From Dehalococcoidia bacterium (GTDB taxonomy: Bacteria; Chloroflexota; Dehalococcoidia; DSTF01; JALHUB01), in NCBI GenBank assembly GCA_022865685.1, contig JALHUB010000072.1, positions 1 through 11,511 on the forward strand: 11,511 nt of DNA. Direction: 5' to 3'. Shown piece by piece: positions 1-6,582 of this stretch (position 1 is its first letter; each line of letters begins with the position of its first letter). Both the position numbers and the translations under genes were made by a program. The notes under the pieces were generated by a model. It was not told the DNA's origin, did no database searches, and saw only the letters and a list, made by a program, of their open reading frames with translations.

Positions 1-519
1 CGTGAGGCCGAGCGACTTCGCCCCGTCGAGGTCCAGCACCCGCACGCCCTCTACAGGCAAGTGCTGCCGGGCATCATCCAGGCGCCTGCCGACTACCTGC
101 TGGCGATGGCTCGAAAATCGTCGCTGTGGCCGATGACGTTCGGGCTCGCCTGCTGCGCCATCGAGATGATGTCGGCCTACATGTCGCACCATGACCTCGA
201 CCGATTCGGCATCGTTCCCTGGGCGTCGCCGCGCCAGGCCGACGTGATGATCGTCGCCGGCACGGTGACGAAGAAGATGGCGCCCTCGGTCAAGCTGCTG
301 TACGAGCAGATGCCGAACCCGAAGTGGGTCGTCGCCATGGGCTCCTGTGCGACGAACGGCGGCCCCTACACGCGCTACGACAGGGTAGTGCAGGGCGTGG
401 ACAAGCTCGTTCCCGTGGACGTGTACGTGCCCGGCTGCCCACCGCGGCCGGAGGCGCTCATCGACGGCCTCATCGCCCTCCAGGAGAAGATCATGCGGGA
501 TCGGGGGTCGATTGGATGA
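1..519 (+). CDS. nuoB: NADH-quinone oxidoreductase subunit B (NuoB), 5' end uncertain or cut by the window
   Basis: NuoB sits in the peripheral arm of complex I and carries cluster N2, the last iron-sulfur cluster before quinone. Counting from a GTG at 61 (152 residues), the four expected ligands are the tandem Cys31-Cys32 in the LACCAIEMM motif, Cys96 in GSCATNGG and Cys126 in PGCPPRPEA. The core is standard for the family. The start is unclear: GTG 61 lacks a convincing Shine-Dalgarno sequence, and the frame stays open to base 1 with G or C in the third position of about 16 of 20 codons. No other start codon exists in frame within 1-60, so the true start may lie upstream, giving an N-terminal extension of at least 20 residues. 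Many NuoB proteins, including that of E. coli, have such an extension. The stop overlaps the nuoC start by 4 nt (ATGA). Function is certain; only the 5' boundary is open. Confidence 0.95.
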   Translation, partial: REAERLRPVEVQHPHALYRQVLPGIIQAPADYLLAMARKSSLWPMTFGLACCAIEMMSAYMSHHDLDRFGIVPWASPRQADVMIVAGTVTKKMAPSVKLLYEQMPNPKWVVAMGSCATNGGPYTRYDRVVQGVDKLVPVDVYVPGCPPRPEALIDGLIALQEKIMRDRGSIG

Positions 520-1121
520 CGTTGCCGCATGAGGGGCCGCAGGAGGCACCGATCGTCCCTCCGCCGCCGGGAACCATCGCCGACCTATTCCAGGAAGCCC
601 TGCCTGACATCGAGTTCACGGCTACGCAGGGCGCGGTCGACGTGATCCTGATCGTCGCGCGAGAGGATGTGCCAGGCGTCCTCCGGACGGCGAAGGACGA
701 TCCGAGGCTCGACCTCAAGTACCTCCGCTGTCTGCTCGGCGTCGACCACATGGACGGCGGGCTGGAGGTCGTCTACCAGCTCTACTCCTTCACCCACAAG
801 CACGGCGTGACCATCAAGACGCGGCTCCCGCTGGACGACCCGCGAGTCGCCTCCGCGGCGTCGATCTGGAAGGGCGCCGACTGGCTGGAGCGGGAGACGG
901 CGGAGATGTTCGGCATAACGTTTGAGGGGCATCCGAACCCTGTGCCGCTCCTGCTGCCCGACGACATGACGGACCACCACCCGCTGCGCAAGGACAACCC
1001 ATTCGCGCAGATGGAGGAATGGCAGGGGCTGCGCCTCGGCGCCGAGGCGTCGAAGGCCGGCCACATCCCTGCCGGCTACGAGAGTATCGCCGGCGAGGGC
1101 GGCGAGGAGGACGGCGGCTGA
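516..1121 (+). CDS. nuoC: NADH-quinone oxidoreductase subunit C (NuoC, 30 kDa subunit)
   Basis: This 201-residue protein is the small structural subunit of the quinone-reducing arm; it has no cofactor and packs against NuoD and NuoB. The family signature is clear: ERETAEMFGITFEGHP begins at residue 125, and the HPLRKD motif lies at 155-160. The first 20 or so residues are proline-rich (a PPPPG run) and poorly conserved. The C-terminal 25 residues are rich in Gly and Glu. I chose the ATG at 516 because it makes the ATGA overlap with nuoB seen at other junctions here. The same frame is open further upstream, but that part is only the out-of-frame shadow of nuoB. nuoC is separate from nuoD, unlike the fused nuoCD of E. 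coli. The stop overlaps the nuoD start by one base. Confidence 0.95.
   Translation: MTLPHEGPQEAPIVPPPPGTIADLFQEALPDIEFTATQGAVDVILIVAREDVPGVLRTAKDDPRLDLKYLRCLLGVDHMDGGLEVVYQLYSFTHKHGVTIKTRLPLDDPRVASAASIWKGADWLERETAEMFGITFEGHPNPVPLLLPDDMTDHHPLRKDNPFAQMEEWQGLRLGAEASKAGHIPAGYESIAGEGGEEDGG
1104..1110 (+). promoter_or_regulatory. Ribosome binding site of nuoD
   Basis: The GAGGAGG here is a strong Shine-Dalgarno match, 10 nt before the ATG at 1121. It lies inside the Gly/Glu-rich 3' end of nuoC. It supports the start at 1121 over the longer reading frame that opens at 1019. Confidence 0.6.
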
Positions 1122-2245
1122 TGCTGACGGACCAGGAGCGCGAGCTGGAGACGCTCGATATACACGTCAACGTGGGGCCGCAGCACCCGGCGACTCACGG
1201 AGTCTTCCGCATGGTCCTCACCGTCAGCGGCGAGAAGGTCGTCGACGTCGTGCCACACATCGGTTACATGCACCGCGGCGCCGAGAAGCTGTCTGAGGGC
1301 ATGGACTACCGCCAGGCGCTCATCTACCAGGACCGCACGGAGTACCTGGCGCAGTTCAACGCCGAGCTGTGCTACTGCCTGGCGGTGGAGAAGCTGGCGG
1401 GGCTGGAAGTGCCCGAGCGGGCGGAGTACATCCGCGTCATCCTTACCGAGCTCAACCGCATCACCAGCCACTACATGTTCGTCGGCGCCTTCGCGACCGA
1501 TATCGGCGTCTACGGCACGGCCTTCACCTACGCCTTCCGCGAGCGCGAGTACATCCAGGAGATTTTCGACGCCGTCAGCGGCGACCGCATGATGTACGGC
1601 TACTTCCGGCCCGGCGGCGTCGTCTGGGACGTGACGGACGACTTCAAGGACCGCGTGCGCTGGGTCTGCGGGCAGACGCGCGTCGGAATCGACGACATCG
1701 ACCGGCTGCTGACAAAGAACGAGATCTTCCTCACCCGCTGCCTCGACATCGGTGTCATCTCGAAGGAAGACGCCATCGACTACGGCCTCTCCGGCCCCAT
1801 GCTGCGCGCCTGCGGCCTGCCCTTCGACCTGCGCCGCGCCGAGCCGTACTCCATCTACGACCGCTTCCAGTTCGACATCCCGACCGGCACCCGCGGCGAC
1901 GTGTACGACCGCTACCTGGTGCGGATGGAAGAGATGCGGCAGTCGGTGCGGATTGTCGAGCAGGCGCTCGAGGAGATGCCGGACGGGCCAATCATGCCGG
2001 AGAAGGCGCCGCGCCGCCTGCGCCTGCCGCCGGGCGAGGTGTACATGCGCACCGAGAACCCTCGCGGCGAGTACGGCATCTACCTGGTCTCGAAGGGCGG
2101 CGAGAAGCCCTACCGGCTCAAGATCCGCTCCTCCTGCCTCAGCAACCTGACGGCACTGAAGCAGATGGTGGTGGGCCACTACGTCGCCGACGCCGTAGTG
2201 ATCCTGGGCTCCGTGGACATCGTCCTGGGAGAGGTGGACCGGTGA
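1121..2245 (+). CDS. nuoD: NADH-quinone oxidoreductase subunit D (NuoD, 49 kDa subunit)
   Basis: This 374-residue subunit forms most of the quinone-binding cavity together with NuoB and NuoH. The motif VGPQHPATHG lies at residues 18-27. His26 aligns with the quinone-headgroup histidine (His38 in Thermus Nqo4), and Tyr75, 49 residues on, aligns with the headgroup tyrosine (Tyr87 in Nqo4). The FREREYIQEIFD segment and the C-terminal DIVLGEVDR are typical of the family. The paired CxxC nickel ligands of the related membrane-bound hydrogenases are absent, so this is a quinone-type complex I subunit and not a hydrogenase large subunit. The ATG at 1121 gives a one-base overlap with nuoC and a good ribosome binding site. 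The stop overlaps the nuoH start as GTGA. Confidence 0.96.
   Translation: MLTDQERELETLDIHVNVGPQHPATHGVFRMVLTVSGEKVVDVVPHIGYMHRGAEKLSEGMDYRQALIYQDRTEYLAQFNAELCYCLAVEKLAGLEVPERAEYIRVILTELNRITSHYMFVGAFATDIGVYGTAFTYAFREREYIQEIFDAVSGDRMMYGYFRPGGVVWDVTDDFKDRVRWVCGQTRVGIDDIDRLLTKNEIFLTRCLDIGVISKEDAIDYGLSGPMLRACGLPFDLRRAEPYSIYDRFQFDIPTGTRGDVYDRYLVRMEEMRQSVRIVEQALEEMPDGPIMPEKAPRRLRLPPGEVYMRTENPRGEYGIYLVSKGGEKPYRLKIRSSCLSNLTALKQMVVGHYVADAVVILGSVDIVLGEVDR
2227..2234 (+). promoter_or_regulatory. Ribosome binding site of nuoH
   Basis: GGGAGAGG lies 7 nt before the GTG at 2242. It supports this GTG as the nuoH start, which would otherwise be hard to choose because the frame is open far upstream inside nuoD. 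Confidence 0.6.
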
Positions 2246-3354
2246 GCGCGCTGGAGTCATTTTTCGACAACGTCTGGGTCGACGCCCTCTGGCGGCTGCT
2301 GGCCGTCCTCGGCCTGATGGTGATCGTCGTGCTGGCGCTGACTTATGTCGAGCGCAAGTTCATCGCCCGCATCCAGATGCGCCTCGGCCCGATGCGCACC
2401 GGCCCGTATGGCATCATGCAACCCATCGCCGACATGGTGAAGATCCTGCTGAAGGAGGACCTGCGTCCCGCCAGCGCCGACCGCATCGCCTTCGAGCTGG
2501 CGCCGTTCCTCGCCTTCGTACCCGTCTTCCTGACGCTGCTGGCCCTGCCGTTCACGGCGAAATGGGACGTGCGTGTGCTCGACCTGGGGCTGCTCTATTT
2601 CATCGCCGTGTCCGGCCTCACCGTGCTGGGCTACGTCTTTGCCGGCTGGGCATCCGACAACAAGTACGCGCTTATCGGCGCCCTGCGAACGGCGGCGCAG
2701 CTCATAAGCTACGAGGTGCCGCTGGTCCTGGCCGTGCTGGCGCTGTCGATGCTGGCAGGCTCCCTCAACCTGGTCGACATCGTCGAGAAGCAGGGGCGCG
2801 TACCGTTCATCGTCTGGCAGCCGCTGGGCTTCTTCCTCTTCATGGCAGCGGCCGTCTCCGACCTGTCGCGCCGCCCCTTCGACGTTGCGGCCGCGGAGTC
2901 GGAGGTCGCCGGCGGGCCCTGGATCGAGTTCAGCGGCATCCGCTGGAGCATCCTTTACGCCCTCACCGAGTACACGAACATGTTCGCGCTCTGCGTGCTG
3001 GGGTCGCTCATCTTCCTCGGCGGCTGGGACTGGCCGCTGGGACTGAAGTGGGGCTGGTGGTGGCAGCTCGCGCTGATCTTCACCAAGACGAGCGTCCTGA
3101 TCCTGGTAGTGATGTGGGTGAACGCGACGTTCCCGCGCATCCGCGTCGACCAGCTCATGTCGCTCTGCTGGAAGCTGCTGCTGCCGCTGGCGTTCGTGCA
3201 GATCTTCCTGAACGGCCTGATCCTGGTCTACGGCTGGCCGGACTGGACGTTCTTGCTGACCTCGGGATTGGGTCTCGCCGCCGCCGGCTACATCATCTAC
3301 TCGGTCATTCCGGTCGGGGCGCCGTCGCGCATAGTGGCGAGGAGCAACGCCTGA
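2242..3354 (+). CDS. nuoH: NADH-quinone oxidoreductase subunit H (NuoH)
   Basis: NuoH is the membrane subunit at the junction of the two arms. It forms the quinone entry tunnel and the first part of the proton path. The 370-residue protein is strongly hydrophobic, with about eight or nine membrane helices. The first cytoplasmic loop holds ERK (37-39), GPMRTGP (49-55) and QPIAD (60-64). The large loop that contacts NuoD and NuoB starts at PFD (212-214) and contains the acidic AESE segment (218-221) and EFSG (229-232). Near the C-terminus the WVNATFPRIRVDQLM motif is intact. The loop at 215-228 departs from the usual family wording (see findings). The start is a GTG overlapping the nuoD stop by 4 nt. 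The nuoH stop overlaps the nuoI ATG by one base. The gene follows nuoD directly; nuoE, F and G, which lie here in many bacteria, are absent. Confidence 0.96.
   Translation: MSALESFFDNVWVDALWRLLAVLGLMVIVVLALTYVERKFIARIQMRLGPMRTGPYGIMQPIADMVKILLKEDLRPASADRIAFELAPFLAFVPVFLTLLALPFTAKWDVRVLDLGLLYFIAVSGLTVLGYVFAGWASDNKYALIGALRTAAQLISYEVPLVLAVLALSMLAGSLNLVDIVEKQGRVPFIVWQPLGFFLFMAAAVSDLSRRPFDVAAAESEVAGGPWIEFSGIRWSILYALTEYTNMFALCVLGSLIFLGGWDWPLGLKWGWWWQLALIFTKTSVLILVVMWVNATFPRIRVDQLMSLCWKLLLPLAFVQIFLNGLILVYGWPDWTFLLTSGLGLAAAGYIIYSVIPVGAPSRIVARSNA
3339..3344 (+). promoter_or_regulatory. Ribosome binding site of nuoI
   Basis: GAGGAG lies 9 nt before the ATG at 3354, inside the last codons of nuoH. It confirms the short NuoI start at 3354; the frame is open for some 790 nt upstream only because of GC-rich codon bias. 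Confidence 0.6.
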
Positions 3355-3818
3355 TGCTGGGAGTGCTCAGAAGCCTGACCGAAACGCTCCGGACGATGGC
3401 CCGCAAGCCGGTGACCATCCAGTATCCGACGGTGCATCGCGAGTTATCAGAGCGGGAGCGCGGCTACCCGCTGCTCCTCTGGGACAGCGAGACCGGCGAG
3501 CCGTTTTGTGTCGGCTGCCACGCCTGCGAGCGCGCCTGCCCGACGGAGTGTATCTCCGTCATCATGAAGGACAACCCGCTCGCCGCCGAGGGCAAGAGCA
3601 AGCGGCGCAAGATTGTCGATCAGTTCCTGCTCGACTACGGGCGCTGCATTCGCTGTCGCATCTGCGTCGAGACGTGCAACTTCAGCGCGATAGCCATGAA
3701 CAACACCTGGGACGGCCAGGAGATGTCGCGCTACGACCGCGGCGAGCTTGTGATGGACCTGGAGCAGTTGCTGGCCAAGTCGAAGGCGGGCGAAATTACC
3801 CCCTGGGTAGCGCCATGA
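3354..3818 (+). CDS. nuoI: NADH-quinone oxidoreductase subunit I (NuoI), ferredoxin-like 2[4Fe-4S] subunit
   Basis: NuoI carries two 4Fe-4S clusters (N6a and N6b) that pass electrons to N2 in NuoB. The 154-residue protein has two four-cysteine motifs. The first is CVGCHACERACP (Cys52, 55, 58, 62) and the second is CIRCRICVETCN (Cys98, 101, 104, 108). All eight ligands are present. The second motif ends in Asn where nearly all ferredoxin-type motifs have Pro. As expected for the family, a short amphipathic N-terminus ends in a VTIQYP segment before the cluster domain. The C-terminal 40 residues are charged. The start has a clear Shine-Dalgarno sequence, and the stop overlaps the nuoJ ATG by 4 nt. 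Gene order nuoH-nuoI-nuoJ is canonical. Confidence 0.95.
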   Translation: MLGVLRSLTETLRTMARKPVTIQYPTVHRELSERERGYPLLLWDSETGEPFCVGCHACERACPTECISVIMKDNPLAAEGKSKRRKIVDQFLLDYGRCIRCRICVETCNFSAIAMNNTWDGQEMSRYDRGELVMDLEQLLAKSKAGEITPWVAP

Positions 3819-4318
3819 CGGTGACAGAGGTCATCTTCTATTTCATCGCCGCCGCGACCGTTCTCGGCGCATTCGGCGTCGTCGCGACGGGGAAGGTGGC
3901 GTATGCCGCCCTATCGCTCGTCTTCACGCTGCTGGCAGTGGCGGCGCTGTACATCCTGCTGGCGAGCGAGTTCCTGGCGCTGGTGCAGGTTCTCCTCTAC
4001 GCCGGCGGTGTCGCCGTGTTGCTGCTCTTCGCCCTCATGCTGACGCGCGCGCGGGAACTGGTGCCGGTACTCGACGGCGCACAGAAGCCGTTCGCGGCCG
4101 TCGCGGGGCTGAGCCTGATGGGCGTGCTCATATCGATGGTCTTCCTGACGACGTGGCCGCGCAGGGCCGACGAACCGACTCTGATCAACTTCAACGCCAT
4201 CGGCGACAGGCTGTTCCGCGACTTCGCGCTGCCCTTCGAGGTCGCTTCGCTGGTGCTACTGGTCGCGCTCGTCGGCTCGATCGTGCTGGCTCGCACCGAG
4301 GAGGAGGAAGAGGAATGA
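3815..4318 (+). CDS. nuoJ: NADH-quinone oxidoreductase subunit J (NuoJ)
   Basis: NuoJ is a membrane subunit between NuoH and the antiporter-like pumps. The 167-residue protein has about five predicted helices. The most conserved one reads LVQVLLYAGGVAVLLLF, with Tyr62 at the site of the family's pi-bulge helix, which rotates during turnover in complex I structures. The protein ends in six consecutive glutamates coded by GAG/GAA, and this purine run also serves as the nuoK ribosome binding site. The ATG at 3815 overlaps the nuoI stop as ATGA and has no strong Shine-Dalgarno of its own, so translation probably depends on coupling to nuoI. The stop overlaps nuoK by 4 nt. Confidence 0.94.
   Translation: MTVTEVIFYFIAAATVLGAFGVVATGKVAYAALSLVFTLLAVAALYILLASEFLALVQVLLYAGGVAVLLLFALMLTRARELVPVLDGAQKPFAAVAGLSLMGVLISMVFLTTWPRRADEPTLINFNAIGDRLFRDFALPFEVASLVLLVALVGSIVLARTEEEEEE
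4298..4313 (+). promoter_or_regulatory. Ribosome binding site of nuoK inside the NuoJ poly-Glu codons
   Basis: A 16-base all-purine tract codes for most of the six C-terminal glutamates of NuoJ. It contains a perfect AGGAGG at 4302-4307, 7 nt before the nuoK ATG at 4315, and a second overlapping copy at 4299-4304. Confidence 0.65.
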
Positions 4319-4623
4319 TACGGCTGGAGAGCTTCCTCGTCCTCAGCGCCATTCTGTTTTCGCTCGGCGTCTACGGCGTCCTGGCGCGAAGGCATGCGGT
4401 GCTCATCCTGATGTCGGTGGAGCTGATGCTGAACGCCGCCAGCATCAACATGGTCGCCTTCGCGGCCTATACGTCGCCGGAGCGATTCACAGGCATAATC
4501 TTCGCGATTTTCATCATCACCGTCGCCGCAGCGGAGGTCGGGCTGGCGCTGGCGATAGTCCTGCGCATCTTCCGCAACCGCACGACGGCGAACGTCGACG
4601 AGGTACATCAGCTCAAGTGGTAA
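4315..4623 (+). CDS. nuoK: NADH-quinone oxidoreductase subunit K (NuoK)
   Basis: NuoK is a small three-helix membrane subunit that forms part of a proton channel and is related to MrpC. The 102-residue length is normal for the family. The two essential membrane glutamates are present: Glu36 in MSVELMLNA and Glu74 in AAAEVGLALAI, which match Glu36 and Glu72 of the E. coli protein. The short cytoplasmic loop between helices 1 and 2 carries an ARRH basic patch, also usual. The start overlaps the nuoJ stop by 4 nt. It has the best ribosome binding site in the operon. The stop is followed by a 40-nt gap before nuoL, the widest in this operon. Confidence 0.95.
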   Translation: MIRLESFLVLSAILFSLGVYGVLARRHAVLILMSVELMLNAASINMVAFAAYTSPERFTGIIFAIFIITVAAAEVGLALAIVLRIFRNRTTANVDEVHQLKW

Positions 4624-4663
4624 CGACGATGCATCTTCGAACGAGGGAGACGGCGGCATAGCG

Positions 4664-6562
4664 ATGGGCATGGAGCAGGCCTGGCTGATTCCCGCCATAC
4701 CGGCCGCCGCCGCGGGAATCCTCATACTCTTCGGCAAGTACCTGCCGCGGAAGGGCGACTGGCTCTCGGTGCTCGCCATAGGGACCTCGTTCGTGCTGTT
4801 CTTCTTCGTCCTCCACGACCTGACGGACGCCCTGGCGCGCGGCGGCGAGTTCACGGCAGTGCACTCCGGCCGCGAATGGGTCAGGATTGGCAGCTTCAAC
4901 CTGCGCATCGGCTTCCAGGTCGACCAACTCGCGGCGGTGATGCTGGCGGTTGTCAGCTTCATCAGCCTGATGGTCCAGGTCTACTCGCTGGGCTACATGA
5001 AGGGCGACAAGCGCTACGGCTGGTACTTCGCCGTCCAGTCGCTGTTCGCGGCGGCGATGCTGACGCTCGTCCTCGCCGACAACTTCCTGCTGCTGTACTT
5101 CGCCTGGGAGGGCGTCGGGCTCTGCTCCTTCCTACTCATCGGCCACTACCATGAGCGACGCTCCGCGGCGGAGGCAGCGAAGAAAGCGTTCATCACGACG
5201 CGCCTCGGCGACGTTGGTCTGCTGATCGGCGCCATTCTGCTCTATCGCTCCGTCGGCACGTTCGACATGTCGACGATCTTCGACGCCGCGCGCTCCGGCC
5301 AGATCGACCACGCCTACCTTACGGCGGCGGTGCTCCTGATCCTGCTCGGCGCGATGGGGAAGTCGGCGCAGTTCCCGTTCCACGTCTGGCTGCCGGATGC
5401 CATGGAAGGCCCGACGCCCGTCAGCGCCCTCATCCATGCCGCGACGATGGTTGTCGCCGGCGTCTACCTGGTAGCGCGAACGATGCCGCACTTCCAGGTG
5501 GTCGACGGGACCCTCGTGGCGGTGACGGCGGTTGGCCTGATAACGACGTTCATGTCGGCGGCGATGGGCCTGGTGATGACGGACATCAAGCGCGTCGTCG
5601 CCTACTCGACGCTGAACAGCCTGGGGCTCATGTTCATCGCCCTCGGCGCGGGCTCCGTGACGGTCGCGCTGCTGTACGTGTTCACGCACGCCTTCTTTAA
5701 GGCGCTCCTTTTCCTCGCCTCCGGCTCCGTCTATCACGCGACCGACGAGCTGGAGGTGACGCAGATGGGCGGGCTGGCGAAGAAGATGCCCGTCACGGCC
5801 GCTGTCTTCACGCTGGGCGCCATGTCGATGGCCGGCCTGGTCCCGCTCGCCGGCTTCTGGAACAAGGACGAGCTTTTGCTCTCGACCTTTGAAAACCACA
5901 ACATCTTCGTCTACCTGGCCGTGCTGGTCAGTGTGCTGATAACGGCGCTCTACATGACGCGATTGGTGCTGCTGGTCTTCACGGGCAAGCCGCGCAACGA
6001 GCACGTCTATGAGCATGCGCACGAGCCGGGCCCGGCGATGAAGTTGCCGCTGCTGCTGCTGGGCGTGCTGACGGTGTTTGCCGGCTTCGTCGTCTTCGAC
6101 GGCGTGGGACGCCTTATGGGGCTTCCCGGCGGCTTCGGCGAGTTCGTCTTTACGCACGAGCCGGAGGTGTTCCGCATCAACGCCGGCGTCACCGCATCGT
6201 CGATTCTGCTCGTGCTTGTCGGGATTGCCGGCGGCTTCTACTTCTGGGGCGGCGCGGCGGAGAGGGCGAAGGCGGTCGGCGAGAAGATGCCACAAGTCTA
6301 CAGCCTGCTCCGCAACAAGTTCTACATGGACGACGCCTACCAGTGGGTTATCGACCGCGTGGTGCTCGTCGTTGCGGGCGTCGTCTCCTGGTACGACCGC
6401 GTGATCGTCAACGACACCGGCGTGAACGGCACGGCCGACGCGACGCGCTTCAGTGGCTTTCTTCTGAAGTTCCATGAGACGGGACTGATGCCCAACTACG
6501 CCCTGCTCATGACGGTCGGTGTCGTCGTGCTGGCTGTTATCGCGTTCATCGTGGGCACTTAA
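4664..6562 (+). CDS. nuoL: NADH-quinone oxidoreductase subunit L (NuoL), distal proton pump
   Basis: NuoL is the outermost antiporter-like subunit of the membrane arm. Its long lateral helix braces NuoM and NuoN. The 632-residue length fits the family. Key residues are all present: Glu149 in WEGVGLCS (TM5), Lys233 in GAMGKSAQFPFH (TM7), His258 in SALIHAATMV (TM8) and Lys401 in GFWNKDELL (TM12). The C-terminal part has the family's NKFYMDDAYQWVIDRVV segment, which leads into the lateral helix, and ends with a final membrane anchor. I used the ATG at 4664; a second in-frame ATG two codons later (4670) is equally possible. The nearest purine-rich stretch (GAGGGAG at 4643-4649) is 14 nt upstream of 4664, further than ideal, so the exact start is soft. 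Confidence 0.95.
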   Translation: MGMEQAWLIPAIPAAAAGILILFGKYLPRKGDWLSVLAIGTSFVLFFFVLHDLTDALARGGEFTAVHSGREWVRIGSFNLRIGFQVDQLAAVMLAVVSFISLMVQVYSLGYMKGDKRYGWYFAVQSLFAAAMLTLVLADNFLLLYFAWEGVGLCSFLLIGHYHERRSAAEAAKKAFITTRLGDVGLLIGAILLYRSVGTFDMSTIFDAARSGQIDHAYLTAAVLLILLGAMGKSAQFPFHVWLPDAMEGPTPVSALIHAATMVVAGVYLVARTMPHFQVVDGTLVAVTAVGLITTFMSAAMGLVMTDIKRVVAYSTLNSLGLMFIALGAGSVTVALLYVFTHAFFKALLFLASGSVYHATDELEVTQMGGLAKKMPVTAAVFTLGAMSMAGLVPLAGFWNKDELLLSTFENHNIFVYLAVLVSVLITALYMTRLVLLVFTGKPRNEHVYEHAHEPGPAMKLPLLLLGVLTVFAGFVVFDGVGRLMGLPGGFGEFVFTHEPEVFRINAGVTASSILLVLVGIAGGFYFWGGAAERAKAVGEKMPQVYSLLRNKFYMDDAYQWVIDRVVLVVAGVVSWYDRVIVNDTGVNGTADATRFSGFLLKFHETGLMPNYALLMTVGVVVLAVIAFIVGT

Positions 6563-6578
6563 GGGAGGACAGCAGAGG
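6563..6578 (+). promoter_or_regulatory. Possible ribosome binding sites of nuoM
   Basis: The 20-nt gap between nuoL and nuoM holds GGGAGG (6563-6568, 14 nt before the ATG) and AGAGG (6574-6578, 4 nt before it). Neither spacing is ideal, but between them they support the ATG at 6583. No terminator or promoter is evident in the gap. Confidence 0.4.
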
Positions 6579-6582
6579 CTAG

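Noticed and set aside
1121..2245. A membrane-bound [NiFe] hydrogenase or Fpo-type large subunit in place of NuoD
   Set aside because: The CxxC nickel ligand pairs are missing, while the quinone His26 and Tyr75 and the C-terminal GEVDR are present.
1076..2260. Long open frame on the - strand across nuoD (394 codons)
   Set aside because: It is the antisense shadow of nuoD in GC-rich DNA. Its translation is rich in His, Arg, Val and Asp with no recognisable domain, while the + strand frame is a clear NuoD.
5132..6475. Long open frame on the - strand across nuoL (447 codons)
   Set aside because: It is the antisense of nuoL, with highly biased composition (His, Arg, Glu, Asp, Gln) that arises from hydrophobic codons read backwards. 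No family is recognisable.
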